In this document: positions 16,401 to 24,489 of the stretch, in pieces
How positions within the stretch are numbered: the stretch's first letter is position 1
Layout: each line of letters opens with the position of its first letter
Assembly (NCBI GenBank): GCA_020427635.1
Contig: JAGQOH010000016.1
Coordinates: 1 to 53,839 of the forward strand
Direction: 5' to 3'
Length of the DNA stretch: 53,839 nt
Source: Phycisphaerales bacterium
GTDB lineage: Bacteria; Planctomycetota; Phycisphaerae; Phycisphaerales; UBA1924
Notes under the pieces: generated by a model
Told to the model about the DNA's origin: nothing
The model's input: only the letters and a program-made list of their open reading frames with translations
Database searches by the model: none
Translations under genes and position numbers: made by a program

Positions 16401-19400
16401 GGTCCGACCCTTCGTGCGGTGCAGCGCAGCGTAGAGCGCGAGCTGCCCTCGGAGAATGGACTTGCTGAATCAGGCACGACGTTCGACGACTACGCGCTGT
16501 TCGATTCGGATGGCGAGCCTCGCTGGTCCATTTCCGGCGACCTCTCTCTCACCGAGCGCGACTATGATGTCATGACGAGCGCGGTTATTGCAGAGCGGCG
16601 GAACGTCGGCTCATCGAGTGCGCCAAGCGACTTCAACGACGCGTTGAACACTCTGACGAATCCGCCGAGCACGAGCTTCCGCACCGATGGTGGCGCCCTC
16701 GAGATGAGCTACGAAGTGAACCTGCTCGGTCAGGTGACGAAGTCCACCGGCCCTGGTGGCGTCACAACAGAGATGCACCGTCACATGGCTCCAACTCTGG
16801 CGCGCAACGAAAGTGATGATGGCATGGGGAACCAAGTTGTGCCCACGAAGTTGCTCTATGCCGTAGGTGTCCTGCCTCCCAAGGATGCGTCCGGCAATTC
16901 ACTGGGAGCGGCTGTTCAGACGTGGTACGACGCGAGCGATGCAGCAGTGGAGCGTGCCGAGTATGAAGTGCCGCAGAACTTCACCGATTGGGCGAGCGCG
17001 AGCCTGCTCACACCTGCTGGGCTTTGGAGCAATGACCACGATCTGGCTGGCAATGTCATTCGAACTCGGCAGTGGCACGATGTTGCCCAACGCTCGAGCC
17101 TTAGCGGTGCCTATGTGACCACGCGCTCTTATGACCCCTTCGGGCGCCTCGAGCTGATCACGAACCCTGTCGGAACGGTCTTGACGTACACCTATAATGG
17201 CCGCGATGACGAGATCTCCCAGTCTGTTGGAACGACAATTGCTCCCATGAAGGTTACCGAAGGGTACGCGTACGACGAACATCGGGCTGTCGTGACCGAG
17301 TCCGGATCGAGTTGGTGGGGAAGCGACGAATACGACCCCCAAACCACGAGTGCCCTCGGTCAGCATTTCGGTGCGTCTCCACCGACAGGTAGGATCCTGG
17401 GGGGCGAGAGCCTTCCTACGACGGTTTCGTTGTTTGAGACGGATACGACAGCGCGCACGCTTCATCTGAGCTACGACGATCGGAACCGCCAGCTAGGAAC
17501 AGTGCTCAAGGATGCTGCTGATGTGATTGTGAATCCGTCGACGTTCGTTCAGTACGACAATCTCGGCCGCGCTATTGAGCGAATCGAGTACATCGAAAAC
17601 CGAGCCGAGACATCCTGGAACGTGCTTCCCAGCGGCAGTGACATGACGCGCCGGGAATTCACATTCTTCAGCCAGCGCGGGCTACCGTATCGATCCGAAT
17701 TGGCGATCGACCCCACTTCACCCGCGGACCGGCTCAGCCTGAATCGCTGGTTCGACGAGGTAGGGCGTCCAATCAAGGTGCTCGCGCCAGATTCACCCGT
17801 CACGAAGGTGCAGTACGACGGCCTTGGTAGGACATCGGTGCGATATGTGACCGACGGGCGAAATGACGAGGCACCCGGCATCGGGACAACGACCTACAGC
17901 ACGCCAAGTCATCTGGTTGATGTATCTGATGACACCGTCTATGAGCAAGTTGAATTGTCCTACAAACCCGACATGATCGGGAGCGACGCGATTGCCGAGG
18001 GCCAGCTCGAGTGGATTACGACCCGGCAGCGCGCGCATGATGAATCCCCTTCCAGCTCTGGATCATTGTCGGGTCTTACGAATGCCATCGCCTCGTTTGT
18101 GTTCAGACAGTACGATGCTGCGAACCGACTCATACTCACTGCGAACGCAGGTACCAATTCCACTAATGAACTGTTCGAGGCAGGTGGCTCTGCGCCCGCC
18201 TGGACACAGGCCACGACATCTTTTGGTAATGCGCTTCTCACACCGCGAGAGTACGACGCGAAGGGAAGGGTGAGCTTTGAGTATGAACCAGACGATGCGT
18301 CGGCCAAGGAATTCGCGATGGCCTATTTCTACGACGATCTTGATCGCGTGATTGGCATCGCCGAAGCCTTTGAGAAGAGTTCTGGCGCTACACTGGCCTT
18401 CGATGATACGAATCAGCGGTGGAAGTTCGGCACGGCGCCGTCGAGCTTTGTTGGGAAGAACCGGTTTACGACCTTTGTGTACGACGGACTTGGCAACGTG
18501 ACCAAGCGCGTTGCCCATTTGGACGCAACTGCGGTTCAAGAAACGGCGTACGACTACGGACTGACGACGTCAGACGGCCTCGCGAGGAATGACTGGTTGG
18601 CGCGTGTTCGCTATCCGCTGGAGTCTGGGCCCAACGCCGGCGAAGCGGCGAGTGACACCCTGCCGGAGTACAATGTTGTTTACGACTACAATCGGCTTGG
18701 CGAAGTAGTCGCGTCTGTCGATCAGAACCAGACGAGACATGAGTACGAGCGTGATGGCGCCGGGCGAGTGGGGACAGATACAGCCACCGACCTTAGTGGC
18801 GGGTTGTCGGGCGTCAATTTCGATCTCGTCGACAACATCCGGTATCTGTACAACCCTGATGGCACCATCGATGCCGTGCAATCCAAGAAGGGCGGCACCG
18901 TCGTCAATGAACTTGAGTTTGACTACAACTCACTCGATCAGCTCACAGACATGTGGCAGAATCCAGGCGGCTCCGTTGACCGTAGCCAGAATGGATTGGC
19001 ACGCGCGGATGTATCTGGCACCACTACTTTCTATCCAACTGGTGTGGCGCACTATGGCTATGAACTCAATGCATCGTCGAATCGGGCCCGTCTATCGACA
19101 TTGGTCTATCCGTACCAGTTTGACGACAATGGAACAACGACAGATACGGCTGTGAATCTGATCTACGACCAAATCAGTCGGCTCGCAGGAATGGGATGGG
19201 AGGTGGACCAAAGCGCGACGTCGAGTCAAACGGGACATGATGTGACCTATGGCTACGTTGGCCTGTCGACCATCGTCGAAGCCAAGTATGCCTATCCAGA
19301 CCTGCTGCTCAGCCGTTGGCGTGATTCGGCATACTCCGCGACGGATGTGCCGGAAGGCCAACCCGGGGCGTATGCGGGTCTTGATCAATTCGGACGGGTG

Positions 19401-20762
19401 ACGAATCAGTTCTGGGCTCCTGCGGGCAACAACTGGCAAAGTCATGTCTCACCCGGGATTGTTGACTTTGACTACGGCTACGATGTGAACTCCAACATCA
19501 CCGAACGGATTGATGGTCGATCTCCGGCGATGGGGACCTTCTATGACGGTGACCGCGATGAACGATACGAATACGCAGATGAGTTGGATCGCCTTACAAA
19601 GGTAGAGCGCGGGCACGAGCCCGCGTGGACTGAGTATGAATCGTGGGCGGGCCCCAACCCAACCGACGGCCTCGACATCCTTGGCAATTGGCAGACCTTC
19701 AGCTTCCTTGACGAGAACGACCAGCTCCAAACAGAGTCTCGGACGCACAACGCTGCGAACGAAATCCTGACCCAAGGATCGCTCTCGTTCGTTTATGACG
19801 CGGCTGGAAACCTGATTACCCAAGATCTGGATGCGAGTACGCGAAGAACTTTTGAGTATGACGCGTGGAATCGCCTCGTTCGCGTCGGTTCGCAGACCTT
19901 GAATGGATCGGTTTGGGAGGATGACCCGGACCTCATTCGAAACGGGTACTACGGCCTGAATCAGCGTGCTTTCACCGAAATGGACGGTGGGCTTGCTGGA
20001 TATGGTTCAGGTGGTGCTTCCGGCGAGCTCGATCGGCGAGAGCATTTCTACTACGACGCGTCATGGCGCCTTCTTGAACGACGGGCTGACAACTCGTACA
20101 AGCCCGACGATCCAACGGACCCGGATACGCCGTTAGATTTCGGGGCGGATTCTGGCGAGACGTTAGCGACCTGCCAGTTCATTTGGGGCGCACGCTACAT
20201 TGACGAGTTGGTCTACTACCAGGAAGACCTCGGTGGTGATGGCTACTTTGGCTTCGGATTCGATCCCACATCGTATGTTCTGACGGATCGCAATTTCAGT
20301 GTCGTCAGAGTCGACGAGAATGGTGAACGTATCCGCTATGACGCGTACGGAGAATCACGGACGTACAGAAACGGCGATGCCAACAACGATGGCACCATTG
20401 GAATCGACGAACTAAACCCACTGCTTTTTGGATTCGGTAGCACAATAGGGCAGTCCGGATACTCACCTGATCTTGACGTGGCGGGTCGTCCCAATGGTGT
20501 ACTCGATATTCAAGATCTGAACTTCATCCTCTTTAGTTTTGGATCCTATGAGACGGGTCCTCTAAGCAGTGAGGGCAACATCATCGGCTACGCTGGGTAT
20601 GTTCACGAGCCGACTACGGATCTTTATCTCGTGCGCAACAAGCGCTACGTGCCGGTGGAGGGCTGGCTGAGTGTGCCTGATCCGTTTGCCGAACAGACCA
20701 ACACGCCTAGACCTCGCAAGCGACTCAAGCCAACCGATTCATCAGAGGGAGGTGACGAATGA
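13482..20762 (+). CDS. Giant secreted RHS/YD-repeat protein with Cys-rich head and internal dockerin-like segment
   Basis: 2426 residues; GAGG precedes the ATG. Order: signal peptide; a head with about 26 Cys (residues about 28-226, many in CC or CxxC pairs); an acidic Gly/Asp linker to about 281; an RHS N-cap of the DUF6531 kind (NPVDLGWGVKYESATDMVVR, LPGRDFVFSRAYNSRP); about 1900 residues of YD repeats (for example YDPFGRLELITNPVGT, YDAAGNLITQD); a dockerin-like pair of Asp/Asn-rich EF-type loops at about 2297-2357 (GDANNDGTIGIDELN, LDIQDLNFILFSFGS); and an RHS core (GYAGYVHEPTTDLYLVRNK). The chain ends about 30 residues after VPDPF with no toxin domain. YD repeats normally form a hollow beta-cocoon. 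The stop overlaps the next gene (ATGA). Confidence 0.93.
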   Translation: MRKHVLCFAAVGVVTATPLRVLYSQSICNSLSYMCVEDRDSTCTDLFPSCADDLEAQLGDPCDFSSGVGPCCPGIPDVLYCCFPCDDCEYGPTLGEFLALLEDPDQNAKFACLEAAGVCQTGCFGYAPGACDPQSSGEDEGLCCLKNTIERLCRSYEACGNCQGGTATPPPSSLIAQAICSSGCAPTGGDFCVDGIAQLVADSSCGVELSDADRAAIAACLGANNDCEEVEEGDEEGNTEESDNPQQDGGCGGGDDGGDDGPNPTEEAEKPASDVVPDNPVDLGWGVKYESATDMVVRLPGRDFVFSRAYNSRPRNINGGFLDWESLSTVGRGWNAPAIPRIRRLQSSGDKIIVYGTKTHSTFVYRGGKNVTGAIDLDDDDESSRTDSKRPLWTPNGPSHEYIVATTMTLEVDMDDNGSSETVTVPVLRLVQPGEMQQDFYRQSQPPGIPWTNDVDGSAWGNDWRDYLYRVRDQVARQTDTYGNQWDYFHTAYNSVSGIYVSRIARPTKITFKRPNGTIVGWLFFGWDFRAKTDEGWVFGLRGKLRRLTMVRPGVPDPGYDGDWSEMKNIIEYHEKFDDLDEWNLGSNTITQRVVYDYHEGGNENDHVKDQGDLADLLEVKQLTRLDDDGWRTRFWQYRYYRWDTGGGCPGASGANQNCGSVEEPDEDWDHDGVYGEKGSRHFLKMAFYPRQIEYVYERANPAHHTFNSVDDVADKFRGQPDEFPVHLLDEQGNDHTYTLAQLANKVISYDLVEGGGAQFSESRWLVSRQLINADCGCGGPSGSHRILRTYNYDCGGDCDRYADIDVARVTEWKPGQTINTWEPYRTRVMHYGPFGDLEGRWLLGEVLREEASGGRVWVHSYQYHDPPADANGDYPKYRGRLATVINPSAVTSYNAGTGVVQVGSGLIYGFTYNDDGYLAGRSINSDLVESYSYRTGPSEEHLLSSVTRHASATVGETTTFDYGFGSIPGVECGPTLRAVQRSVERELPSENGLAESGTTFDDYALFDSDGEPRWSISGDLSLTERDYDVMTSAVIAERRNVGSSSAPSDFNDALNTLTNPPSTSFRTDGGALEMSYEVNLLGQVTKSTGPGGVTTEMHRHMAPTLARNESDDGMGNQVVPTKLLYAVGVLPPKDASGNSLGAAVQTWYDASDAAVERAEYEVPQNFTDWASASLLTPAGLWSNDHDLAGNVIRTRQWHDVAQRSSLSGAYVTTRSYDPFGRLELITNPVGTVLTYTYNGRDDEISQSVGTTIAPMKVTEGYAYDEHRAVVTESGSSWWGSDEYDPQTTSALGQHFGASPPTGRILGGESLPTTVSLFETDTTARTLHLSYDDRNRQLGTVLKDAADVIVNPSTFVQYDNLGRAIERIEYIENRAETSWNVLPSGSDMTRREFTFFSQRGLPYRSELAIDPTSPADRLSLNRWFDEVGRPIKVLAPDSPVTKVQYDGLGRTSVRYVTDGRNDEAPGIGTTTYSTPSHLVDVSDDTVYEQVELSYKPDMIGSDAIAEGQLEWITTRQRAHDESPSSSGSLSGLTNAIASFVFRQYDAANRLILTANAGTNSTNELFEAGGSAPAWTQATTSFGNALLTPREYDAKGRVSFEYEPDDASAKEFAMAYFYDDLDRVIGIAEAFEKSSGATLAFDDTNQRWKFGTAPSSFVGKNRFTTFVYDGLGNVTKRVAHLDATAVQETAYDYGLTTSDGLARNDWLARVRYPLESGPNAGEAASDTLPEYNVVYDYNRLGEVVASVDQNQTRHEYERDGAGRVGTDTATDLSGGLSGVNFDLVDNIRYLYNPDGTIDAVQSKKGGTVVNELEFDYNSLDQLTDMWQNPGGSVDRSQNGLARADVSGTTTFYPTGVAHYGYELNASSNRARLSTLVYPYQFDDNGTTTDTAVNLIYDQISRLAGMGWEVDQSATSSQTGHDVTYGYVGLSTIVEAKYAYPDLLLSRWRDSAYSATDVPEGQPGAYAGLDQFGRVTNQFWAPAGNNWQSHVSPGIVDFDYGYDVNSNITERIDGRSPAMGTFYDGDRDERYEYADELDRLTKVERGHEPAWTEYESWAGPNPTDGLDILGNWQTFSFLDENDQLQTESRTHNAANEILTQGSLSFVYDAAGNLITQDLDASTRRTFEYDAWNRLVRVGSQTLNGSVWEDDPDLIRNGYYGLNQRAFTEMDGGLAGYGSGGASGELDRREHFYYDASWRLLERRADNSYKPDDPTDPDTPLDFGADSGETLATCQFIWGARYIDELVYYQEDLGGDGYFGFGFDPTSYVLTDRNFSVVRVDENGERIRYDAYGESRTYRNGDANNDGTIGIDELNPLLFGFGSTIGQSGYSPDLDVAGRPNGVLDIQDLNFILFSFGSYETGPLSSEGNIIGYAGYVHEPTTDLYLVRNKRYVPVEGWLSVPDPFAEQTNTPRPRKRLKPTDSSEGGDE

Positions 20763-21451
20763 TCCGGCATCTGAGTTTCGCCATTCTTGCAAGCGCGGTG
20801 TGTTGCACAACGGCGATTGGCCAATCAGCGCTTAGAAAGGACGCCGCCCTCGCCCTCACGAAGATCGGCGCAGGTCCTCAGGAGTTCGCAGCATCCGGTG
20901 TAAGCGCGTCTGCCTACTCGAGCGTGCTGACTTACCTCCAGTCACTTCCGGCCGATCTTGGCGACTACGAGCAGGCACGCATTGCCGCCATCCAAGCCAA
21001 TGCGTCGGTGACCGCCGCTCGCCAAGCGCTAGCGGTCGATCGCGACAATCTATCTCTTCATGATGCGTTGGACGCAGCGGCTCAGCAGGCGGATGCTGCA
21101 AAGGCAGCGGCGGAGGCTGAGGCGAATGTCCTTCGCCAAGCAGTGATCGGTCAAGTCGCTCAATTGAGCGGGTCCACCTCGGCGCAGGCGCTCACCCAGG
21201 TGCTGGCCAATCGTACCCGCCCAGTTCCCGCGCAGTACAAAGTGCTTGACCTTTCGGATGATGACTGGGCGTTATTGGGGGCCTGGCTCAAGATCGAGAA
21301 CAACGCTCAGGTCCAGCCATCGGCTGAGGAGCAGCGTGTTGCTGGTATCGTCAGTTCTTCATCGGCCGTTGCCCTTGCGCGCACCAACCTGACGACGCAC
21401 CTGCCAGGTATTCTGGTGGAATTTCAGGCTTCAATGCAGCCGCCGCAGTGA
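20759..21451 (+). CDS. Secreted Ala-rich helical protein, coupled to the giant RHS gene
   Basis: 230 residues. ATG overlaps the RHS stop (ATGA), and GGGAGGT lies 7 bases upstream, so it is translated right after the RHS protein. Signal peptide MIRHLSFAILASAVCCTTAIG. The mature part is nearly all helix: QARIAAIQANASVTAARQAL and ALDAAAQQADAAKAAAEAEA suggest a coiled coil, followed by VLDLSDDDWALLGAWLKIEN. I do not recognise a family. Coupling suggests one-to-one dosage with the RHS protein, as a chaperone, anchor or partner, but no motif proves it. Confidence 0.72.
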   Translation: MIRHLSFAILASAVCCTTAIGQSALRKDAALALTKIGAGPQEFAASGVSASAYSSVLTYLQSLPADLGDYEQARIAAIQANASVTAARQALAVDRDNLSLHDALDAAAQQADAAKAAAEAEANVLRQAVIGQVAQLSGSTSAQALTQVLANRTRPVPAQYKVLDLSDDDWALLGAWLKIENNAQVQPSAEEQRVAGIVSSSSAVALARTNLTTHLPGILVEFQASMQPPQ

Positions 21452-21512
21452 TCCGAAGCAGACCAAACTCCCGAACCGAACTCCTTGGGTAGAATCACAA
21501 GAAGGGCGCGTC

Positions 21513-22385
21513 ATGACAACCACTATGCTGAAGTCAGTCGTGCTGAGCCTGTTCGCAGTGCTGTTCTTTGCGGCACCCGTCGCTGAAGCGCGCTGGTACG
21601 ACGCCAAGACCGGGAGGTGGATAACGCGGGATCCGCTGGCGCAAGAACGAGTTTTGCAAAGAGCAGCGTATCCTGATGGATCCAGCCGCTATCAGTACGT
21701 CCGCTCTAATCCAGTTCGCTTCGTTGACTTTGGCGGGCTTCAAGCACAAGAGCCGGAAGATGGTAAGGCCGCAGAGAAATCGGATGCACAGGTAAAGTGT
21801 GAGGAGTGGGCAGCACGGGAGGCAAAAAGAGATCAAACTTGGATCAGTGAACTTGACGACTGCCCATGTCAACTGGACATGACGGATCCGAGCAAGCCGA
21901 AAGTCCCATGCGATGCCGAAGGCGAGTGGAACAAACCAGAAGATACTGATGGCAGATGGCATCCCTATCACCCAAATGCGACCTGGCAAGTTCGGGGTAA
22001 AGCGAAGGAGAACAAGTCCGGGCAACAGTGTACGTACGACCAAAACGGAAAGCTGATCACAGACGGCCCAAGTGCGGGAACACCAGATCTTCATTCGCCT
22101 CATTACACTAAGGCCGGGGCCGTCAAGAATGCGGCAAAGGAATCTGCTAGGAGAGGCGTGCTTTGGGTACTTCGGAAGCGCACAGGGATCAAACTTCCGT
22201 ATGGTCCGTCTGGGAATTTCGTTGACCCTTCTGTGGGCTTACATCAGGATTATGACGTTCACCCATTTGTTGCCTGTCGTGACGCAGGAATGCTGGATGT
22301 GTATTTTACATACCGTCCGCCAAGCAAAGGGAAAAATCCTGACGGGACACCCTGTGCGAAGAACACAGTGGATCCCGGCTATTAG
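21513..22385 (+). CDS. Second short secreted RHS-core protein with candidate effector domain
   Basis: 290 residues; AAGGG lies 8 bases before the ATG. The signal peptide ends at VAEA and is followed by RWYDAKTGRWITRDPL, identical in these residues to the protein at 10027-10917, then SRYQYVRSNPVRFVDFGGL: the end of an RHS core with no YD repeats before it. A charged linker leads to a separate domain (about residues 135-280) with QCTYDQNGKLITDGPSAGTP, HSPHYTKAGAVKNAAKESAR and LHQDYDVHPFVACR. The conserved-looking Asp/His clusters resemble enzyme-like domains found behind RHS cores, but I cannot name the family. A WG-repeat membrane protein starts 3 bases after the stop, a layout seen in effector-immunity pairs. 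Confidence 0.78.
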   Translation: MTTTMLKSVVLSLFAVLFFAAPVAEARWYDAKTGRWITRDPLAQERVLQRAAYPDGSSRYQYVRSNPVRFVDFGGLQAQEPEDGKAAEKSDAQVKCEEWAAREAKRDQTWISELDDCPCQLDMTDPSKPKVPCDAEGEWNKPEDTDGRWHPYHPNATWQVRGKAKENKSGQQCTYDQNGKLITDGPSAGTPDLHSPHYTKAGAVKNAAKESARRGVLWVLRKRTGIKLPYGPSGNFVDPSVGLHQDYDVHPFVACRDAGMLDVYFTYRPPSKGKNPDGTPCAKNTVDPGY

Positions 22386-22388
22386 AAA

Positions 22389-23117
22389 ATGGTGTATGTC
22401 AAGATCAAGTCCAGGCGCGTTTGGCGAACACCGTTGATTTGGGTGATTATTGGACTTGCCTGCTTGTGCGCCATTCCATTGCTCTTCGGCCTGAGGATTT
22501 GCATCGCGAATAGTAAGACCATCGCTCAATGGGATCAATGGACAAGCCATCTTTCGGGGCCACCGAGTTCCTGGCAGTCACCCTCTAACGGATTCAGACC
22601 CTTCACGAGCGACATTGTTGCTGTGTCGCAAGAAGGACTCACCTACCATTTGCTAGGGTACAAGGACGAACGAGGGCAGGTTGTGATTCCGCCTCGCTTT
22701 AGTGCGTGCGGTGAACGGTTTTACGAAGATCTTGCGTGGGCTTCAGATCCTGAACAGCGGAAGTCTGGTTACATCAACCCAGATGGATCGTGGACCATTG
22801 TTGTTCCAGGATCTACGCACTCCGACTTCGTCGGCGGCATGGGCGAGTTCCAGGTCATTGGACCCGACGGCTTTCCACTCTTCGGGTTTGTGAATCGCAA
22901 AGGTGAAGTTATCGTTCCGCCTAGGTATCGAAGCGCAGCATGGTATGTCGATGGATATGTCCTCGTCGGCGAGCGCACTTGGGTGGGCAGAGTACTAGAC
23001 AAGATCAGTCTGGAGTTCGGTGTTTCCATTTCCACTTGTATGGATATCAGAAAAGTTCTGCTTGATCACGCGGGCCGAAAAGTGAGTGAATTGGACTGGC
23101 ACCGGCGCAGCCCTTGA
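22389..23117 (+). CDS. Membrane-anchored WG-repeat protein (candidate protector of the RHS effector)
   Basis: 242 residues starting 3 bases after the previous stop. A basic N-terminus precedes one TM (WVIIGLACLCAIPLLFGLRI, residues about 18-37), so the rest should face the periplasm. WG/KWG-type repeats follow: YKDERGQVVIPPRFSACGER, SGYINPDGSWTIVVPG and FGFVNRKGEVIVPPRYRSAA. WG repeats are short beta units that mediate protein binding and have no known catalysis. The last 40 or so residues (LEFGVSISTCMDIRKVLLDH) have no clear match. Tight linkage to a secreted RHS-tip gene and periplasmic orientation are what an immunity or tethering protein would show; this role is inference. Confidence 0.75.
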   Translation: MVYVKIKSRRVWRTPLIWVIIGLACLCAIPLLFGLRICIANSKTIAQWDQWTSHLSGPPSSWQSPSNGFRPFTSDIVAVSQEGLTYHLLGYKDERGQVVIPPRFSACGERFYEDLAWASDPEQRKSGYINPDGSWTIVVPGSTHSDFVGGMGEFQVIGPDGFPLFGFVNRKGEVIVPPRYRSAAWYVDGYVLVGERTWVGRVLDKISLEFGVSISTCMDIRKVLLDHAGRKVSELDWHRRSP

Positions 23118-23152
23118 CCTAAAGAGAATCGACAGCCCCTTGCGACACAGAT

Positions 23153-23953
23153 TCAGCGCCGATTGTTTGCCAGGCGTCGGCGCCTGTTGCTCGACCAGTA
23201 CATGATGATACAACCAAGAATGCTTGAACTCGGGGCGGGAATAACTCTCAGCGACTGCAAGTAAATGTCGGAGACTGTATACGTCGTGCCATCAATGTCG
23301 ACGTTGAAATTCTTCTGCACAAAGGCGTAGCGGTAGTCGGTGAAGAAAATGTCGAGCAAGTGACCATCGATGTCAGAATCGATCCATCCGATTCCGTTTG
23401 CCACATCCTGCGGAGTCACAACGTCTCCGACGATCAGCGCGGGATCATCGGGTGCGCCCTGATACAGATTCACCGATATCGCCGCCTGGAGAACCCCTGT
23501 GTATGTCAGCCTTCCAAGAAACAACTGCTCCGCTTGCCCAAACCCAGGTTTGTCCACCAACACCGACTCGGGCGGGTCCAGACTGCTGACGGCCCAGACG
23601 CCGCGGTAGGTACTTGCCGTAAAACCGGGTGAGCCTGAGAACTGGTTGGATTGTCCATAGCCAGAGCCATCGTAGCCGGGCACGGTTTCAACCGGCCCCG
23701 AGTCGACAGTAAGGTAAGTATCGTACTGAAGCTCCGGGAATAGCGACATAATCGCTTGATTCGGTTCACCTATTCCCGGTGTCTCAAGTGGATGCTGAAA
23801 GAACTCGCCGCTAGCGATGTTGATTCCTGTGCCGGCGACGCCGCCAACAACAGTCCCATCCGACGCATCAACAATGCCCACGCCGAAGTGCTGCCCAAGC
23901 CCGGTCGGGGCGAGCGCGACCATGCACAGGCCACATTGAACCAAGATCCTCAT
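23153..23953 (-). CDS. Secreted protein with PEP-CTERM-like C-terminal tail
   Basis: 266 residues; GGAGAGG lies 5 bases before the ATG. Signal peptide MRILVQCGLCMVALAPTGLG. The mature part is beta-rich and resembles planctomycete extracellular beta-sandwich proteins (SGEFFQHPLETPGIGEPNQA, VWAVSSLDPPESVLVDKPGF). It ends with a tripartite tail: VIPAPSSS, a hydrophobic stretch (ILGCIIMYW), then RRRR and more basic residues. This is a variant of the PEP-CTERM signal (PEP motif, TM, Arg cluster) recognised by exosortase. The TM is shorter than usual and interrupted by Cys. No exosortase gene is in the window. Convergent with the WG-repeat gene, with a 35-base gap in which I see no strong hairpin. 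Confidence 0.7.
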   Translation of the reverse strand: MRILVQCGLCMVALAPTGLGQHFGVGIVDASDGTVVGGVAGTGINIASGEFFQHPLETPGIGEPNQAIMSLFPELQYDTYLTVDSGPVETVPGYDGSGYGQSNQFSGSPGFTASTYRGVWAVSSLDPPESVLVDKPGFGQAEQLFLGRLTYTGVLQAAISVNLYQGAPDDPALIVGDVVTPQDVANGIGWIDSDIDGHLLDIFFTDYRYAFVQKNFNVDIDGTTYTVSDIYLQSLRVIPAPSSSILGCIIMYWSSNRRRRLANNRR

Positions 23954-24059
23954 CGTTCCTCTCCTGCACTGAGATGCTCTTTGACATTACCTCCGGAACC
24001 AGGCCTTTCCAATTGAATTAGTCTGATGACTGACATTTTGAGAGTCTGCCCGCCTACCT

Positions 24060-24113
24060 GCGGAGGACGTAGCTCCCAAGAGGCGGCCGGGTTCGAATTC
24101 CGGCGACCTGCGC
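24060..24113 (+). other. tRNA-like vestige (T-arm and possible D-arm pieces)
   Basis: GGAGGACGTAGCTC resembles a tRNA 5' end with D-arm start, and 14 bases later CCGGGTTCGAATTCCGG forms a plausible T-arm with TTCGAAT loop. The bases after the T-arm (CGACCTG) do not pair with the 5' bases (GGAGGAC), and there is no room for an anticodon arm. I read it as fused fragments of tRNA genes or a chance resemblance, not a working tRNA. Confidence 0.25.
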
Positions 24114-24445
24114 AGAGCCCCTTTCATTGACCTGTCATTGCTAAGCAAGCATGCCAGGCTGTTCTGCCAAGGTGCCTCCGAAGGACTAGTCAGAATTGGC
24201 GTCGTGCCAAGTCAGTACCAGCCTCATGTTGCTCTGGCAGGTGAAACGCCAGCCCCATGGCCGGGCATGCGGCTCGCACGGAAAGAGGTTGATCGAGCAA
24301 TCAGGGCCCTGTATGACCGAACGCTGCAAGAGCGTCCCCGGTTCGCCCTGGAACGGCGGCATGCGACCGCTTCAAGCCACAAGCCAAGGCCGTGAGCCAA
24401 CGATGCGCAAGTCCTGTGCCGTCAGTCTTTTGTGCTTCACAGCGC

Positions 24446-24489
24446 CCGGTTTTCGAAACCGGCGCGTTCAGCCGCTCCGCCACCTCTCC
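24446..24489 (-). pseudogene. tRNA-Ser(CGA) 5' half, truncated after the anticodon arm
   Basis: Read on the minus strand, the sequence GGAGAGGTGGCGGAGCGGCT followed by GAACGCGCCGGTTTCGAAAA is the acceptor 5' strand, D-arm and anticodon arm of a bacterial tRNA-Ser with anticodon CGA (stem CCGGT/ACCGG, loop TTCGAAA). After the anticodon stem the similarity ends: no long variable arm, no GTTCGAATCC T-loop and no CCTCTCC acceptor 3' strand follow within 100 bases. tRNA-Ser genes are common integration targets, and a small HTH-gene remnant lies 240 bases away, so this is probably a leftover of integration or deletion. Confidence 0.7.

Noticed and set aside
13482..20762. Self-contained RHS toxin with a C-terminal effector
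   Set aside because: The chain ends about 30 residues after the core VPDPF motif with a Lys/Arg/Glu tail; no room for an effector domain.
24060..24113. A complete functional tRNA
   Set aside because: T-arm is good but acceptor strands do not pair and no anticodon arm fits.
24138..24395. 85-codon plus-strand frame in the tRNA-fragment region
   Set aside because: No ribosome site, domain or codon pattern; lies in decayed DNA.
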